DNA of 23,214 nt from an uncultured Micromonospora sp. (GCA_937951935.1 CALGAM010000071.1:1-23214), one strand, 5' to 3'; counted from the first letter of the stretch, positions 7,915-15,277 are shown. The notes: a model not told the origin generated them from the sequence alone. Numbers and translations: made by a program.

Positions 7915-8346
7915 ATGCCTATCCGCACCGCATCCGCCCGCTGGCAGGGCAATCTCACCGAGGGTTCCGGAACGATCCGTACCGGCAAGGGCGGACTCGA
8001 GGGAGCCTATTCGTTCAAGTCGCGCTTCGAGGAGGGCGAGGGCACCAACCCCGAGGAGCTGATCGGGGCGGCGCACGCCGGATGTTTCTCGATGGCGTTC
8101 TCCAAGGCGCTGGCCGAGGCCGGGTTCCCTCCGACCTCGGTGGAGACCACCGCCCGGGTGCACCTGGACAAGACCGACGCCGGGATGACCGTGACCCGGA
8201 TCGACCTCGAGACCGTGGGCGACGTGCCCGGCATCGACGAGGCCGAGTTCACCAAGCTCGCCGAGGCCGCGAAGGCGGGCTGCCCGATCTCCCGGCTGCT
8301 GTCGCCGGGCGCCGAGATCACCCTCACCGCGCGCCTGAACTCCTGA
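7915..8346 (+). CDS. osmC: OsmC-family hydroperoxide reductase
   Basis: At 143 residues this matches classical OsmC in length. OsmC enzymes are homodimeric thiol peroxidases that reduce organic hydroperoxides in the cytosol. The two reactive cysteines are visible: C57 in AHAGCFSMAF (peroxidatic) and C123 in KAGCPISRLL (resolving). R37, the basic residue that activates the cysteine, and E47/E48 in the NPEELIGAAHA motif are also in place. The N-terminal ARWQGNL and GSGTI segments are typical. The ATG at 7915 is chosen from the family N-terminus and a -10 box 7 bases upstream. A long hairpin follows the stop, so the gene is probably monocistronic. In related bacteria osmC responds to osmotic or peroxide stress; no specific operator is evident here. 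Confidence 0.93.
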   Translation: MPIRTASARWQGNLTEGSGTIRTGKGGLEGAYSFKSRFEEGEGTNPEELIGAAHAGCFSMAFSKALAEAGFPPTSVETTARVHLDKTDAGMTVTRIDLETVGDVPGIDEAEFTKLAEAAKAGCPISRLLSPGAEITLTARLNS

Positions 8347-8360
8347 GCCGACACCCATCC

Positions 8361-8418
8361 GGTCGCGGTGACCGGTGGCCGCCCGGCCAACGCCGCCGGA
8401 CCGCCGGTCACCGCGACC
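8361..8418 (+). terminator. Long hairpin terminator of osmC
   Basis: The 15 bases at 8361-8375 (GGTCGCGGTGACCGG) are exactly complementary to 8404-8418. The stem extends inward through a G-T wobble and two G-C pairs to 18 bp. The 22-base loop is itself G+C-rich. It begins 14 bases after the osmC stop. No U-tract. Confidence 0.75.
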
Positions 8419-8518
8419 GCCGACGCGCGCCCGGACGTTCCGCCCGGGGCGCCGTGGTCCCCGGCCGGCGCCGGTTCGCGTCTGTCCCGGTGACGTGTGG
8501 GTGCGGCAGAATGGGCCC

Positions 8519-8872
8519 GTGCCGGTCGAGATGAGCCGCGAGCGCTTCGAGGAACTGGTCGCCGAGGCTCTCGACGAGGTACCCGAGGAACTGCTCGGCC
8601 TCATGGACAACGTGGTGATCCTGGTCGAGGACGAGTCGCCGGAGGGTGAGCCGGAGCTGCTCGGCCTCTACGAGGGACACGCGTTGACCACCCGGGGCTG
8701 GGACTACGCCGGGGTGCTGCCGGACCGGATCTTCATCTACCGCAACCCGATCCTGCGGATCTGCGAGACCGAGGACGAGGTCGTCGACGAGATCGCGATC
8801 ACCGTCGTCCACGAGATCGCCCACCACTTCGGCATCGACGACGATCGACTGCACGAGCTCGGCTGGGCCTGA
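8519..8872 (+). CDS. Small zincin-type metallopeptidase family protein
   Basis: This 117-residue acidic protein belongs to the small bacterial zincin family (Zincin_1, formerly DUF1025). It has HEIAH at 98-102 followed by HFGIDDDRLHELG, the family's characteristic HExxHHFG continuation; H98 and H102 are zinc ligands, E99 the catalytic base, and an Asp just downstream the likely third ligand. The N-terminal part (MSRERFEELVAEALDEVPEEL) is a typical helical start. There is no signal peptide, so it acts in the cytosol. Physiological substrates of this family are poorly known. GTG 8519 is preceded by CAGAAT ending 6 bases upstream; ATG 8531 four codons later is an alternative start. Confidence 0.85.
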   Translation: MPVEMSRERFEELVAEALDEVPEELLGLMDNVVILVEDESPEGEPELLGLYEGHALTTRGWDYAGVLPDRIFIYRNPILRICETEDEVVDEIAITVVHEIAHHFGIDDDRLHELGWA

Positions 8873-8883
8873 CCGGGCCGCAC

Positions 8884-8902
8884 GGGCGGGGCACACCCGC
8901 CC
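8884..8902 (+). terminator. Hairpin terminator after the metallopeptidase gene
   Basis: GGGCGGG (8884-8890) pairs perfectly with CCCGCCC (8896-8902) around a 5-base loop, 11 bases past the stop at 8872. Confidence 0.55.
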
Positions 8903-8958
8903 TGAACAGGTGCGCTGCCGCTTGCGTGGGTTACCTACCCTCGCCTCAACCACCCCAC

Positions 8959-8965
8959 AGGAGGA
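8959..8965 (+). promoter_or_regulatory. Strong ribosome binding site of the AIM24-family gene
   Basis: AGGAGGA sits 5 bases before the ATG at 8971 and decides this start. A TACCCT -10-like hexamer at 8936-8941 would give a short leader of about 23 bases, so this gene is leadered, unlike several neighbours. Confidence 0.6.
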
Positions 8966-8970
8966 ACGTG

Positions 8971-9702
8971 ATGCGCAGTGCCCTGTTCTCGGCCGAAAAC
9001 CTGGAGAAGGAGTCCCACCAGCCCGGTATGCGGCTCCAGAACTCGAAGATGCTGAAGATCGAGCTGAACGGTGAGGTGATGGCCCGGGTCGGCTCGATGG
9101 TGGCGTACCAGGGACACGTGCAGTTCAAGGCCCTCGGCTCGGGCGGCCTCGGCAGTTTCCTCAAGCACAAGATCACCGGTGAGGGCGTCCCGCTGATGAA
9201 GCTGACCGGCCAGGGTGACGTCTTCCTCGCCGACCTCGCCAAGGACGTCCACATCATCGACCTGGAGCCCGGGGACGCCCTGTCGATCAACGGGTCCAAC
9301 GTCCTGGCCTTCGAGCCCACCCTGCAGTACGACATCCGGATGGTCGGGGGCGCGGGCATGTTCTCCTCGGCCGGCCTGTTCAACTGCGTCTTCACCGGGT
9401 ACGGCCGGATCGCCATCACCACCAAGGGAGCCCCGGTGGTGCTCACCGTCGACGCCCCGACGTACGCCGACCCCGAGGCGGTGGTCTGCTGGTCGGCGAA
9501 CCTGCAGACCGGCTTCCACCGGGCCGAGCAGCTCGGCCTCGGCACGCTGCTCGGCCGGCGTACCGGCGAGGCCTTCACCATGAGCTTCGCCGGCCAGGGC
9601 TTCGTGATCGTGCAGCCGTCGGAGGAGTCGCCGGTCGCGGGCAGCGGCCAGCAGAGCCACGGCGGCGGGGGCGGCATCCTCAGCAACCTGCTCGACGACT
9701 GA
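8971..9702 (+). CDS. AIM24 family protein
   Basis: This 243-residue protein is a beta-rich AIM24/TRAP-like domain throughout. Recognisable family stretches are MLKIELNGEVMARVGSMVAY near residue 27, GGLGSFLKHKITGEGVPLM with conserved glycines, LADLAKDVHIIDLEPGDALS, VLAFEPTLQYDIRMV, GLFNCVFTGYGRIAITTKG, and YADPEAVVCWSANLQT. A short Gly/Ser-rich tail follows. The family is named after a yeast mitochondrial protein; bacterial members have no established biochemical role and are cytosolic or membrane-associated. There is no signal peptide or membrane helix. The start is fixed by AGGAGGA at the right spacing. The gene stands alone between a hairpin terminator and the convergent pheA. Confidence 0.9.
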   Translation: MRSALFSAENLEKESHQPGMRLQNSKMLKIELNGEVMARVGSMVAYQGHVQFKALGSGGLGSFLKHKITGEGVPLMKLTGQGDVFLADLAKDVHIIDLEPGDALSINGSNVLAFEPTLQYDIRMVGGAGMFSSAGLFNCVFTGYGRIAITTKGAPVVLTVDAPTYADPEAVVCWSANLQTGFHRAEQLGLGTLLGRRTGEAFTMSFAGQGFVIVQPSEESPVAGSGQQSHGGGGGILSNLLDD

Positions 9703-9739
9703 GCCGGGACGCGGTCGCACCCACGGACCGGCGGCTCAG
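9699..9739. terminator. Bidirectional terminator holding both stop codons (AIM24 gene and pheA)
   Basis: CTGAGCCG at 9699-9706 is exactly complementary to CGGCTCAG at 9732-9739. The two stop codons (TGA at 9700-9702 on +, TGA at 9738-9736 on -) lie opposite each other in this 8-bp stem. An inner stem CGGTC (9712-9716) with GACCG (9726-9730) stabilises it. The gap between the convergent genes is only 33 bases, so the structure serves both. Confidence 0.65.
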
Positions 9740-10692
9740 GTGAGCTCGCCGGCGCGGAGCCGGGCCAGCCACGCCGCGGCGTCGGCGTAGTCGTCGTCGG
9801 AGAGGCCGGCGGGAGCCGGGACCGGTTGGTCGGCCACTCCCGCCGCCCGCCGGTGCCGGGGGTACGACCCGAGGAACAGCACCCGGGCGCAGATCCGGTA
9901 CAGGCCCTGCAGCGCCTCGCCGACCCGGTCGTCGGCCACGTGCCCCGTGCAGTCGAGGAAGAACGCGTACCGGCCGAGGGCCTCGCCGGTGGGGCGCGAC
10001 TCGATCCGGGTGAGGTTGACCCCGCGTACCGCCAGCTCCATCAGCACGGACAGCAGGGCACCGACCCGGTCGTGCGCGATGTAGACGACGAGCGAGGTCA
10101 GGTCGTCCCCGGTGCGGGGAGGCGGGGGTCCGGGCCGGGTGAGCAGGACGAACCGTGTCACCGCGTCGTCGTGGTCGGCGATCTTGTCGGCGAGTACGAC
10201 GAGCCGGTGCCGTTCCACGCTGAACGGTGCGCAGATGGCCGCGTCGTGCGCGCCGTCGACCACCGCGGCGGCCGCGGCGGCGTTGGAGAGCATGTCCACC
10301 ACGACCGCGTCCGGCAGGTGCTCCCGAAGCCAGCGCCGGCACTGGGTCGACGCCTGCGGGTGGGCCGCCACCGTGCGGACCTCGGTGAGGCTTCGACCCG
10401 GCGGGGCGGCGAGGACGAACTCGACGGGCAGCACCACCTCGCGGGTGATCATCAGCGGTGGGCCCTCCACCATCTCGTCCAGCGTGACCGCCACGCCCCC
10501 GCCGATCGAGTTCTCCAGCGGCACCAGGGCGGCGTCGGCGTCCCCGGCCCGGACCGCGTCCAGCGCCTCGGGGACGCTGCGCGCCGGAATCCGCGTCCCG
10601 CGCTCGGCGGCGGGGATGGTCCGCAGCGCCTGCTCGGCGAAGGTCCCCTCCGGGCCCAGGTAGACGAAGCGGGTGGGTGGTGTTCCGGGCAT
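9736..10692 (-). CDS. pheA: Prephenate dehydratase
   Basis: This 318-residue enzyme converts prephenate to phenylpyruvate, the committed step of phenylalanine synthesis. The dehydratase domain (about residues 8-187) has YLGPEGTFAEQA at the start, VPLENSIGGGV (58-67) and the catalytic TRF motif at 179-181 (DDAVTRFVLL). The C-terminal ACT domain (about 198-275) carries GALLSVL (211-217) and ESRP (231-234), the two phenylalanine-binding motifs, so feedback inhibition is expected. There is no fused chorismate mutase, as usual for actinobacterial PheA. The final 40 residues are an acidic, Ala-rich extension. ATG 10692 follows a TAGGCT box by 7 bases, consistent with a leaderless mRNA. The gene shares strand with the upstream lipoprotein gene but has its own promoter. 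Confidence 0.96.
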   Translation of the reverse strand: MPGTPPTRFVYLGPEGTFAEQALRTIPAAERGTRIPARSVPEALDAVRAGDADAALVPLENSIGGGVAVTLDEMVEGPPLMITREVVLPVEFVLAAPPGRSLTEVRTVAAHPQASTQCRRWLREHLPDAVVVDMLSNAAAAAAVVDGAHDAAICAPFSVERHRLVVLADKIADHDDAVTRFVLLTRPGPPPPRTGDDLTSLVVYIAHDRVGALLSVLMELAVRGVNLTRIESRPTGEALGRYAFFLDCTGHVADDRVGEALQGLYRICARVLFLGSYPRHRRAAGVADQPVPAPAGLSDDDYADAAAWLARLRAGELT

Positions 10693-10699
10693 GGCGTCC

Positions 10700-10705
10700 A
10701 GCCTA
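10700..10705 (-). promoter_or_regulatory. TAGGCT -10-like box of pheA
   Basis: TAGGCT on the minus strand ends 7 bases before the pheA ATG at 10692, giving an expected leaderless transcript. The same hexamer precedes serS, the DUF5926 gene and the epimerase gene. Confidence 0.55.
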
Positions 10706-10783
10706 CGTAACGGTCGGTGCCGGACGGGCGGCGGTGTGGGGACGCTCCGTGTCGGCGCGTACGTCGGCGTGCCGCGGCGGGCG

Positions 10784-11308
10784 TCAGTCGCAGGCCAGGG
10801 TGCGGATCCCGGCCGGCGCCTCGACGCGGACCCGGATGGAGCAGACGTCGTTGCCGGCGGTGACCAGTTCGAGGGAGTTGACCGGACCGGTCGAGACCAC
10901 CTGCAGGGGATCCCGGTCCGGTACCTCGATCAGGCTGTACTGCCAGTCGGCCGCGCACAGGGGCCCGGTGCGGAAGGTGGTCCGGGCGCTCCGGGGCAGG
11001 ACGTTCTTCCGGCGGAGCAGGTCGAGGATCTGGCTCTGGCTGGGCCGGCCCGCACAGTCCTCCGCGGTCGACCCGTCCGGGCTCGGGCTCCCGGTCGGCG
11101 TCGGCGTGGGCGTCGGGCCGACCGTCGGCACGTCGCTGGCCGTCGCGGTGGCGCTGGGTCTGGGTGGGGCGGTGGTGCCGAACGCCTCCAGCTCGGGCGG
11201 CACCCCGCAGGCCGCCGTCGCCAGGGTACCGACCAGGGTGAGGCACGCGGCGAGTCGTACGCGGGCGCGGGTACGACGGGCCGCGGCGCGGGGCAGCAGA
11301 CTGGGCAC
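10784..11308 (-). CDS. Secreted lipoprotein of unknown function
   Basis: This 174-residue protein begins with an Arg-rich n-region (RAAARRTRARVR), a hydrophobic stretch LAACLTLVGTLATAA and a lipobox cysteine at C34. It should therefore be exported, lipidated and anchored outside the membrane. A low-complexity Thr/Pro/Ser spacer (about 44-82, with PTPTPTGSPSPDG) follows, then a roughly 90-residue globular domain containing DCAGRPSQSQILDLLRRKNVLP, LCAADWQYSLIEV and VCSIRVRVEAPAGIRTLACD. Its cysteines (four after the lipobox) could form two disulphides. I do not recognise the domain. GTG 11308 is chosen because it gives a complete signal peptide; an upstream GAGG is a weak ribosome site. The gene lies between pheA and a PAS-protein gene on the same strand. 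Confidence 0.75.
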   Translation of the reverse strand: MPSLLPRAAARRTRARVRLAACLTLVGTLATAACGVPPELEAFGTTAPPRPSATATASDVPTVGPTPTPTPTGSPSPDGSTAEDCAGRPSQSQILDLLRRKNVLPRSARTTFRTGPLCAADWQYSLIEVPDRDPLQVVSTGPVNSLELVTAGNDVCSIRVRVEAPAGIRTLACD

Positions 11309-11529
11309 GGCCGGATCCTCGGGGGTCGGCGGCGGATGCCGTGGTGCGGTCGGCGGGCTCTTCCGGGCCCATGGTAGGACCGGAGCGCGTGGATTGTCGC
11401 CGGCGGGGAGGAGGAGACCGGTCGACCGGGCGGGGCACGGTGGGCCGACAGGCGCCGTTCGGAACCGGCGGGTGGTGCCCGGAGCGGACAGGGGCCCAGA
11501 GCGGGAAGGTGCCGGAAGCGGGAGGAAGC

Positions 11530-12057
11530 TCAGACCGGGGAGAAGAAGGTGAGGGAGCCGACCACGGCGCTGTCCGGCCCCAGGATCGGGGTGGCGATGG
11601 CGTCGACCGTGACGTCGGCGCCGTCCGGCCCGGCACCTCCCACCCGCAGCAGCCCGCGGGCGAGCCGCTGCGAGCTGACGGCGAGCAGCGGCGGGATCTT
11701 CTCGACGTCCTGCTCGCCCAGTTCGCCCCGGGCCGCGGTGAAGTCGAGCAGCCGCAGGGTGTCCAGCAGTGGCTGGCCGAAGACGGCGACCGGGGTGCTG
11801 AACCCCAGCAGGTGACAACCGGCGGCCGAGACGGCCGCGACGGTGGTGTCCCGGGTGATGAGCAGGCACGGCTCGGCGGCTGTCGAGACCACCTCCGCCC
11901 AGCGGTCGAAGCCGTCGACCTCGGCTGCGTCATCCGCCCCCACGAACCCGGCGGAGTGCTGCCCGGGCATCCGGGACGGTGCCGGTGTGAACGCCTCCGA
12001 AATCGAGAGTTCGACGTGGGCCACCCGCGCCTCCTGTTCCGCCAACCGCACACCCAC
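11530..12057 (-). CDS. PAS-domain protein
   Basis: This 175-residue protein has a PAS-like fold at about residues 50-172. A helix (FDRWAEVVSTAAEP) leads to CLLITRDTTVAAVSAAGCHLLGFSTPVAVFGQPLLDTLRL, the usual PAS beginning, and it ends with ATPILGPDSAVVGSLTFFSPV, a typical terminal strand pair. No output domain (kinase, cyclase, HTH) is attached, so it may sense a ligand or state and act through a partner. No signal peptide or membrane helix is seen. The start is uncertain: GTG 12057 gives the longest frame, but a TAGCGT -10-like hexamer covers 12056-12061, so GTG 12051, two codons in, may be used. Function is otherwise unknown. Confidence 0.7.
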   Translation of the reverse strand: MGVRLAEQEARVAHVELSISEAFTPAPSRMPGQHSAGFVGADDAAEVDGFDRWAEVVSTAAEPCLLITRDTTVAAVSAAGCHLLGFSTPVAVFGQPLLDTLRLLDFTAARGELGEQDVEKIPPLLAVSSQRLARGLLRVGGAGPDGADVTVDAIATPILGPDSAVVGSLTFFSPV

Positions 12058-12215
12058 GCTAACCCGTCCGCGCCGAGAGCGGCGACATCCCGCCCGGAGC
12101 CAGGCGGGCTGGTCCGCCCCCAGGGCCCGCCACCGAACGGGTGGCCCTTCGCCGGGGCCTTCCCTCGGTGCGCCGATCTCGGATCCCGTCCGGTGCTGGG
12201 TCCTGGCAGGTGACG

Positions 12216-12956
12216 CTACCCCCGGGCGGGCCGCTTGTCAGCCGCCGTTCGGCCGTCCCCGTACCACCGGTAGTCCGCCGCCGACCGGTAGGGGGCGTTC
12301 AGCCAGGTGGACGGGTTCCGGGCGACCCGGGAGAGCTTCTCGGCGGTCGCCGCGCTGATCCGGTTGCCGCCTGCCACGAGCAGCCGGTCCAGCTCGCGGT
12401 GGGTCGCCACCAGGCAGTCCTTCGGCAGCCCGTACACGCTGATCACGCCGGTGCCGACGAAGGTGAGCACCGGTGTCACCGGGATGGTGAGGCCGACCGC
12501 GTTGGACAGCGCCTTGCTGGCACGCTTCGCGTCCCGGCGTGCCTCGGCGACGTAGGGCGGTCGCTTGCCGTTGATCTGCACGACGTCACCGGCGATGAGG
12601 ACCCGGGCGCGCCCGTGGTCCGCCACCGTGACGGCGAACAGGCCGCTGGGGCCGATCGCGAGGAACCCCGCCCGGTCGTCGCGGGCCCGGTACTGGTCCA
12701 GGTCGAGAAGACTGCTCTCGGTCAGCTCGGTGCGCGGCCAGTCGACGACGTGCCAGGATGGACCCAGGTGCTCCAACCGGCTGAGCGCCCGGGCTCCCGC
12801 CGCCTCGATGCGCCGCTCTGCCCGCTCGGCCCGGCGCCGACGGGCCCACTCCAACGGGGTCGGCCGAACGGCCTCCAGCGGAGGGAGCGCTCCGGCGGGA
12901 CTGGGCGGTAGGGCCCGGGGGGAGGGCGCCGCTGAGCGGGCGGAAAAGACAGTCAT
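12216..12956 (-). CDS. NERD-like protein with degraded nuclease motif
   Basis: This 246-residue protein has a Pro-rich N-terminus, an Arg-rich helix (WARRRRAERAERRIEAAG) and then a domain resembling NERD (nuclease-related): WHVVDWPRTEL, FLAIGPSGLFAVTVADHG, VLIAGDVVQINGKRPPYVAE, a helix ARRDAKRASKALS, then IPVTPVLTFVGTG and VYGLPKDCLVATHRELDRLL. The layout matches NERD domains that end in a lid helix and a late strand. The acidic residue and Glu-x-Lys of the active core strand are not seen: the expected position reads VTVAD. The protein is probably cytosolic and may have lost nuclease activity. ATG 12956 is preceded by GGAGGT at good spacing. The 158-base gap to the PAS gene has a small hairpin (12089-12108). 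Confidence 0.65.
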   Translation of the reverse strand: MTVFSARSAAPSPRALPPSPAGALPPLEAVRPTPLEWARRRRAERAERRIEAAGARALSRLEHLGPSWHVVDWPRTELTESSLLDLDQYRARDDRAGFLAIGPSGLFAVTVADHGRARVLIAGDVVQINGKRPPYVAEARRDAKRASKALSNAVGLTIPVTPVLTFVGTGVISVYGLPKDCLVATHRELDRLLVAGGNRISAATAEKLSRVARNPSTWLNAPYRSAADYRWYGDGRTAADKRPARG

Positions 12957-13049
12957 CGCGACCTCCGGCAAAGGTCCCTCGAAGTCATCTTCTCACTACG
13001 GTACGTGGCGACACCAGGGGGTCGGCAAGTCGCAGCGCCGGAGTGAGTC

Positions 13050-13072
13050 CGGATGAATGCCCCATTCATCCG
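13050..13072. promoter_or_regulatory. Perfect 10-bp palindrome upstream of arcA, ARG-box-like operator candidate
   Basis: The ten bases at 13050-13059 (CGGATGAATG) are exactly complementary to 13063-13072, around CCC. The core TGAAT (13054-13058) and ATTCA (13064-13068) equal the half-sites of the ArgR/AhrC ARG box, but spaced by 5 bases instead of the usual 4. It lies 36 bases upstream of the arcA -10 box. The next gene to the left is divergent, so a terminator role is unlikely despite six T residues at 13078-13083. Confidence 0.5.
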
Positions 13073-13107
13073 AAGCCTTTTTTCCCGGATGGCGCCAACC
13101 GCTGCCC

Positions 13108-13113
13108 TACGCT
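13108..13113 (+). promoter_or_regulatory. TACGCT -10-like box of arcA
   Basis: TACGCT ends 6 bases before the ATG at 13120. No clear -35 is visible, which would fit an activator-dependent promoter. Leaderless mRNA likely. Confidence 0.5.
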
Positions 13114-13119
13114 GCGAAG

Positions 13120-14373
13120 ATGACCCATTGCGTGGACAGCGAGGTGGGGCGGCTGCGGACGGTCCTGCTGCACCGTCCCGGGCCGGAGCTCGCCCGGCTC
13201 ACGCCCCGCAACAACGGATCGCTGCTCTTCGATGCCATCCCCTGGGTCGCCCGGGCGCAGGAGGAGCACGACGCCTTCGCGGCCGCGCTGCGCCAGCACG
13301 GAGTCGACGTGCTCTATCTCGGCACCCTGCTCGCCGAGACGCTCGCGGTGGCGGACGCCCGAGCCGAACTCACCGAGCGGGTCCTCGCCGACCCACGACT
13401 CGGCGACACGCTGCGCCGCCGGGTCGCCGACCATCTCTCCTACCTCGACCCGGAGGCGTTGGCGGAGGTGCTCATCGCCGGGCTCGCCCACGAGGAGCTG
13501 AGAGTCGGCGCCGAGCGTGGCGGTGGGCTGGTCTATCGATTGATGCACCGCCAAGATTTTATCATCGACCCGCTGCCGAACCTCCTCTTCACGCGGGACT
13601 CGTCGGTCTGGATCGGCAACCACGCCGCGGTGACCAGCCTCGCCATGCCGGCCCGCCGTCGCGAGACCAGTCTCACCGGAGCCATCTACCGGTACCACCC
13701 GCGCTTCGCCGGCACCCCGTTCGTGTACGGCTCCGAACTGGAGCCGCTGGAGGGGGGTGACGTCCTGCTGCTCGCGCCGGACGTGCTGGCCGTCGGGGTC
13801 GGCGAGCGGACCACCCCCGCCGGGGCGGAGCGCCTGGCCCGGCGGGTCCTCACCGCCGGGCTGGCGCACACCATCCTGGTCGTGCCGATCGCCCAGGAGC
13901 GCGCCACCATGCACCTGGACACCGTCTGCACCATGGTCGACACCGACACCGTGTTGATGTATCCGCAGGTGGCCCGGACGCTGCAGGCGTACACGGTGGT
14001 CGCCGACGCCGAGGGCGAGATCCAGCTCGACGGGCCGGCACCGTTCCTGCGCGCCGCGGCCGACGCCATGGGTCTGGACACCCTGCGGGTGATCGACACC
14101 GGACTGGACCCGGTCACCGCCGAACGGGAGCAGTGGGACGACGGCAACAACACCCTGGCGATCGCGCCCCGGCTCTGCGTGGCGTACGAGCGGAACGTCG
14201 AGACCAACGCCCAACTGGAGCGGGCCGGCATCGAGGTGATCCGGATCGCCGGCTCCGAACTCGGCTCGGGACGGGGCGGCCCCCGCTGCATGTCCTGCCC
14301 GCTGGTCCGGGAGCCGCTGCACCCGGTGACGTCCGACGTGGTCGACCGGGTCGGTCAACTCACCGGAGTGTGA
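13120..14373 (+). CDS. arcA: Arginine deiminase
   Basis: This 417-residue enzyme hydrolyses L-arginine to citrulline and ammonia. All catalytic residues of the guanidino-modifying fold are present: D160 in PNLLFTRDSS, E211 in LEGGDVL, H265 and D267 in TMHLDTVC, and the nucleophile C390 in GPRCMSCPLVRE, where most homologues have CMSMPL. The N-terminus CVDSEVGRLRTVLLHRPGPEL and the NNGSLLFDAIPWV stretch are family hallmarks. No arcB, arcC or arcD lies within the window, so citrulline use must rely on genes elsewhere. ATG 13120 follows a TACGCT box by 6 bases. The 3' end overlaps the convergent DUF5926 gene by 14 bases. The upstream palindrome suggests arginine-responsive control (inference). 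Confidence 0.95.
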   Translation: MTHCVDSEVGRLRTVLLHRPGPELARLTPRNNGSLLFDAIPWVARAQEEHDAFAAALRQHGVDVLYLGTLLAETLAVADARAELTERVLADPRLGDTLRRRVADHLSYLDPEALAEVLIAGLAHEELRVGAERGGGLVYRLMHRQDFIIDPLPNLLFTRDSSVWIGNHAAVTSLAMPARRRETSLTGAIYRYHPRFAGTPFVYGSELEPLEGGDVLLLAPDVLAVGVGERTTPAGAERLARRVLTAGLAHTILVVPIAQERATMHLDTVCTMVDTDTVLMYPQVARTLQAYTVVADAEGEIQLDGPAPFLRAAADAMGLDTLRVIDTGLDPVTAEREQWDDGNNTLAIAPRLCVAYERNVETNAQLERAGIEVIRIAGSELGSGRGGPRCMSCPLVREPLHPVTSDVVDRVGQLTGV

Positions 14374-15277
14374 GCTGCCGACCGAGCAGTCCCTGTCGCG
14401 CCCGACGGGCGGCGGCGTCGAGTTCGGACGGGTCGGCGAGCGCGGCCGCGTACCGCTTGGCGAACTCCGCCAGCGGGCCCTCCCACTGCTCCGGGCCGGC
14501 GTCGCGGGGCAGGTCCCAGACCGGTACCAGCCGACCGTGCGCCCGGAACATCCCGGCGAACCTCGTCTGGTCGCCCAGGGTCAGCTCGCCGGCGGCGGCG
14601 AGCCGGGACAGCGCGGCGAGCGCGGCGTCCTCGTCGTCGGGCAGCACCCACCGGACGTGGCTCTTGTCGCTGACCTGACACCAGTACGCGGCCCGCGCCG
14701 CGGCGAGCCGGGCGGTCGGGTAGATCGAGGCGTTCGCCCGCTCCAGCGACGCCTTCACGTTCGGATCCTCGTCGGCACCCGGGTCGAGCCAGAACCCGAA
14801 CCCGTCGTGCAGGGTGATGTCGAGCGGCCCGTCGACCAGGACGTCCTGCAGCCGGGGCCCCTCGCCGGGAAGCGCCGGCACCGAGACCGTGCCGCCGGGT
14901 TCGGTACGCAGGGCACACAGCAGCGCCTCGGCGAGGTCGCGGGAGACGTCGCCGGACTGGACGTGCCGCTGCAGTCCGATCAGGATCCGGCCGTCCGGCT
15001 TGGCGATCGCCGGCACCGCCATCGGCAGCACGGTGGCCAGGGTGACCGGGCGCTCGCCGTACTCCTCGACCAGCTCGGGGGCGAGGGTCAGCGGGGCGGA
15101 CGCGGCCGGGACCAGCTCCCGGAGCGCGATCCACTCCACCTCGTCGGCCAACCCCTCGAACGGCCGGGGTACGAAGACGTCCCGACGTTTCTGCCGCCGC
15201 TCGGACCTGGCGGGTCGCTGGCCGGCGGCGGTGGCGTCCGCGACGGCGGACCGGTGACTCTTACGACGCTTGCCCAC
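14360..15277 (-). CDS. DUF5926 family protein
   Basis: This 305-residue actinobacterial protein is of the DUF5926 type, often misnamed a SecA-related protein. Recognised stretches are RPFEGLADEVEWIALRELVP, VTLATVLPMAVPAI, ILIGLQRHVQSGDVSRDLAE and CQVSDKSHVRWVLPDDED. The N-terminus is strongly basic (GKRRKSHRS, then RSERRQKRRD). As I recall, some homologues carry an N-terminal SEC-C zinc motif with CPCGSG; none is present here. There is no signal peptide, and the role is unknown. GTG 15277 is chosen because VGKRRKSHRS is the natural N-terminus and a TAGGCT box ends 8 bases before it; the longer open frame upstream overlaps the kinase gene. The last 14 bases overlap arcA head-on. Confidence 0.82.
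   Translation of the reverse strand: MGKRRKSHRSAVADATAAGQRPARSERRQKRRDVFVPRPFEGLADEVEWIALRELVPAASAPLTLAPELVEEYGERPVTLATVLPMAVPAIAKPDGRILIGLQRHVQSGDVSRDLAEALLCALRTEPGGTVSVPALPGEGPRLQDVLVDGPLDITLHDGFGFWLDPGADEDPNVKASLERANASIYPTARLAAARAAYWCQVSDKSHVRWVLPDDEDAALAALSRLAAAGELTLGDQTRFAGMFRAHGRLVPVWDLPRDAGPEQWEGPLAEFAKRYAAALADPSELDAAARRARQGLLGRQLTLR

Noticed and set aside
13050..13083. Palindrome plus six T residues read as an intrinsic terminator
   Set aside because: The gene on the left is divergent, so no rightward transcript needs ending there. The T-run is also 5 bases away from the stem. An operator fits better.
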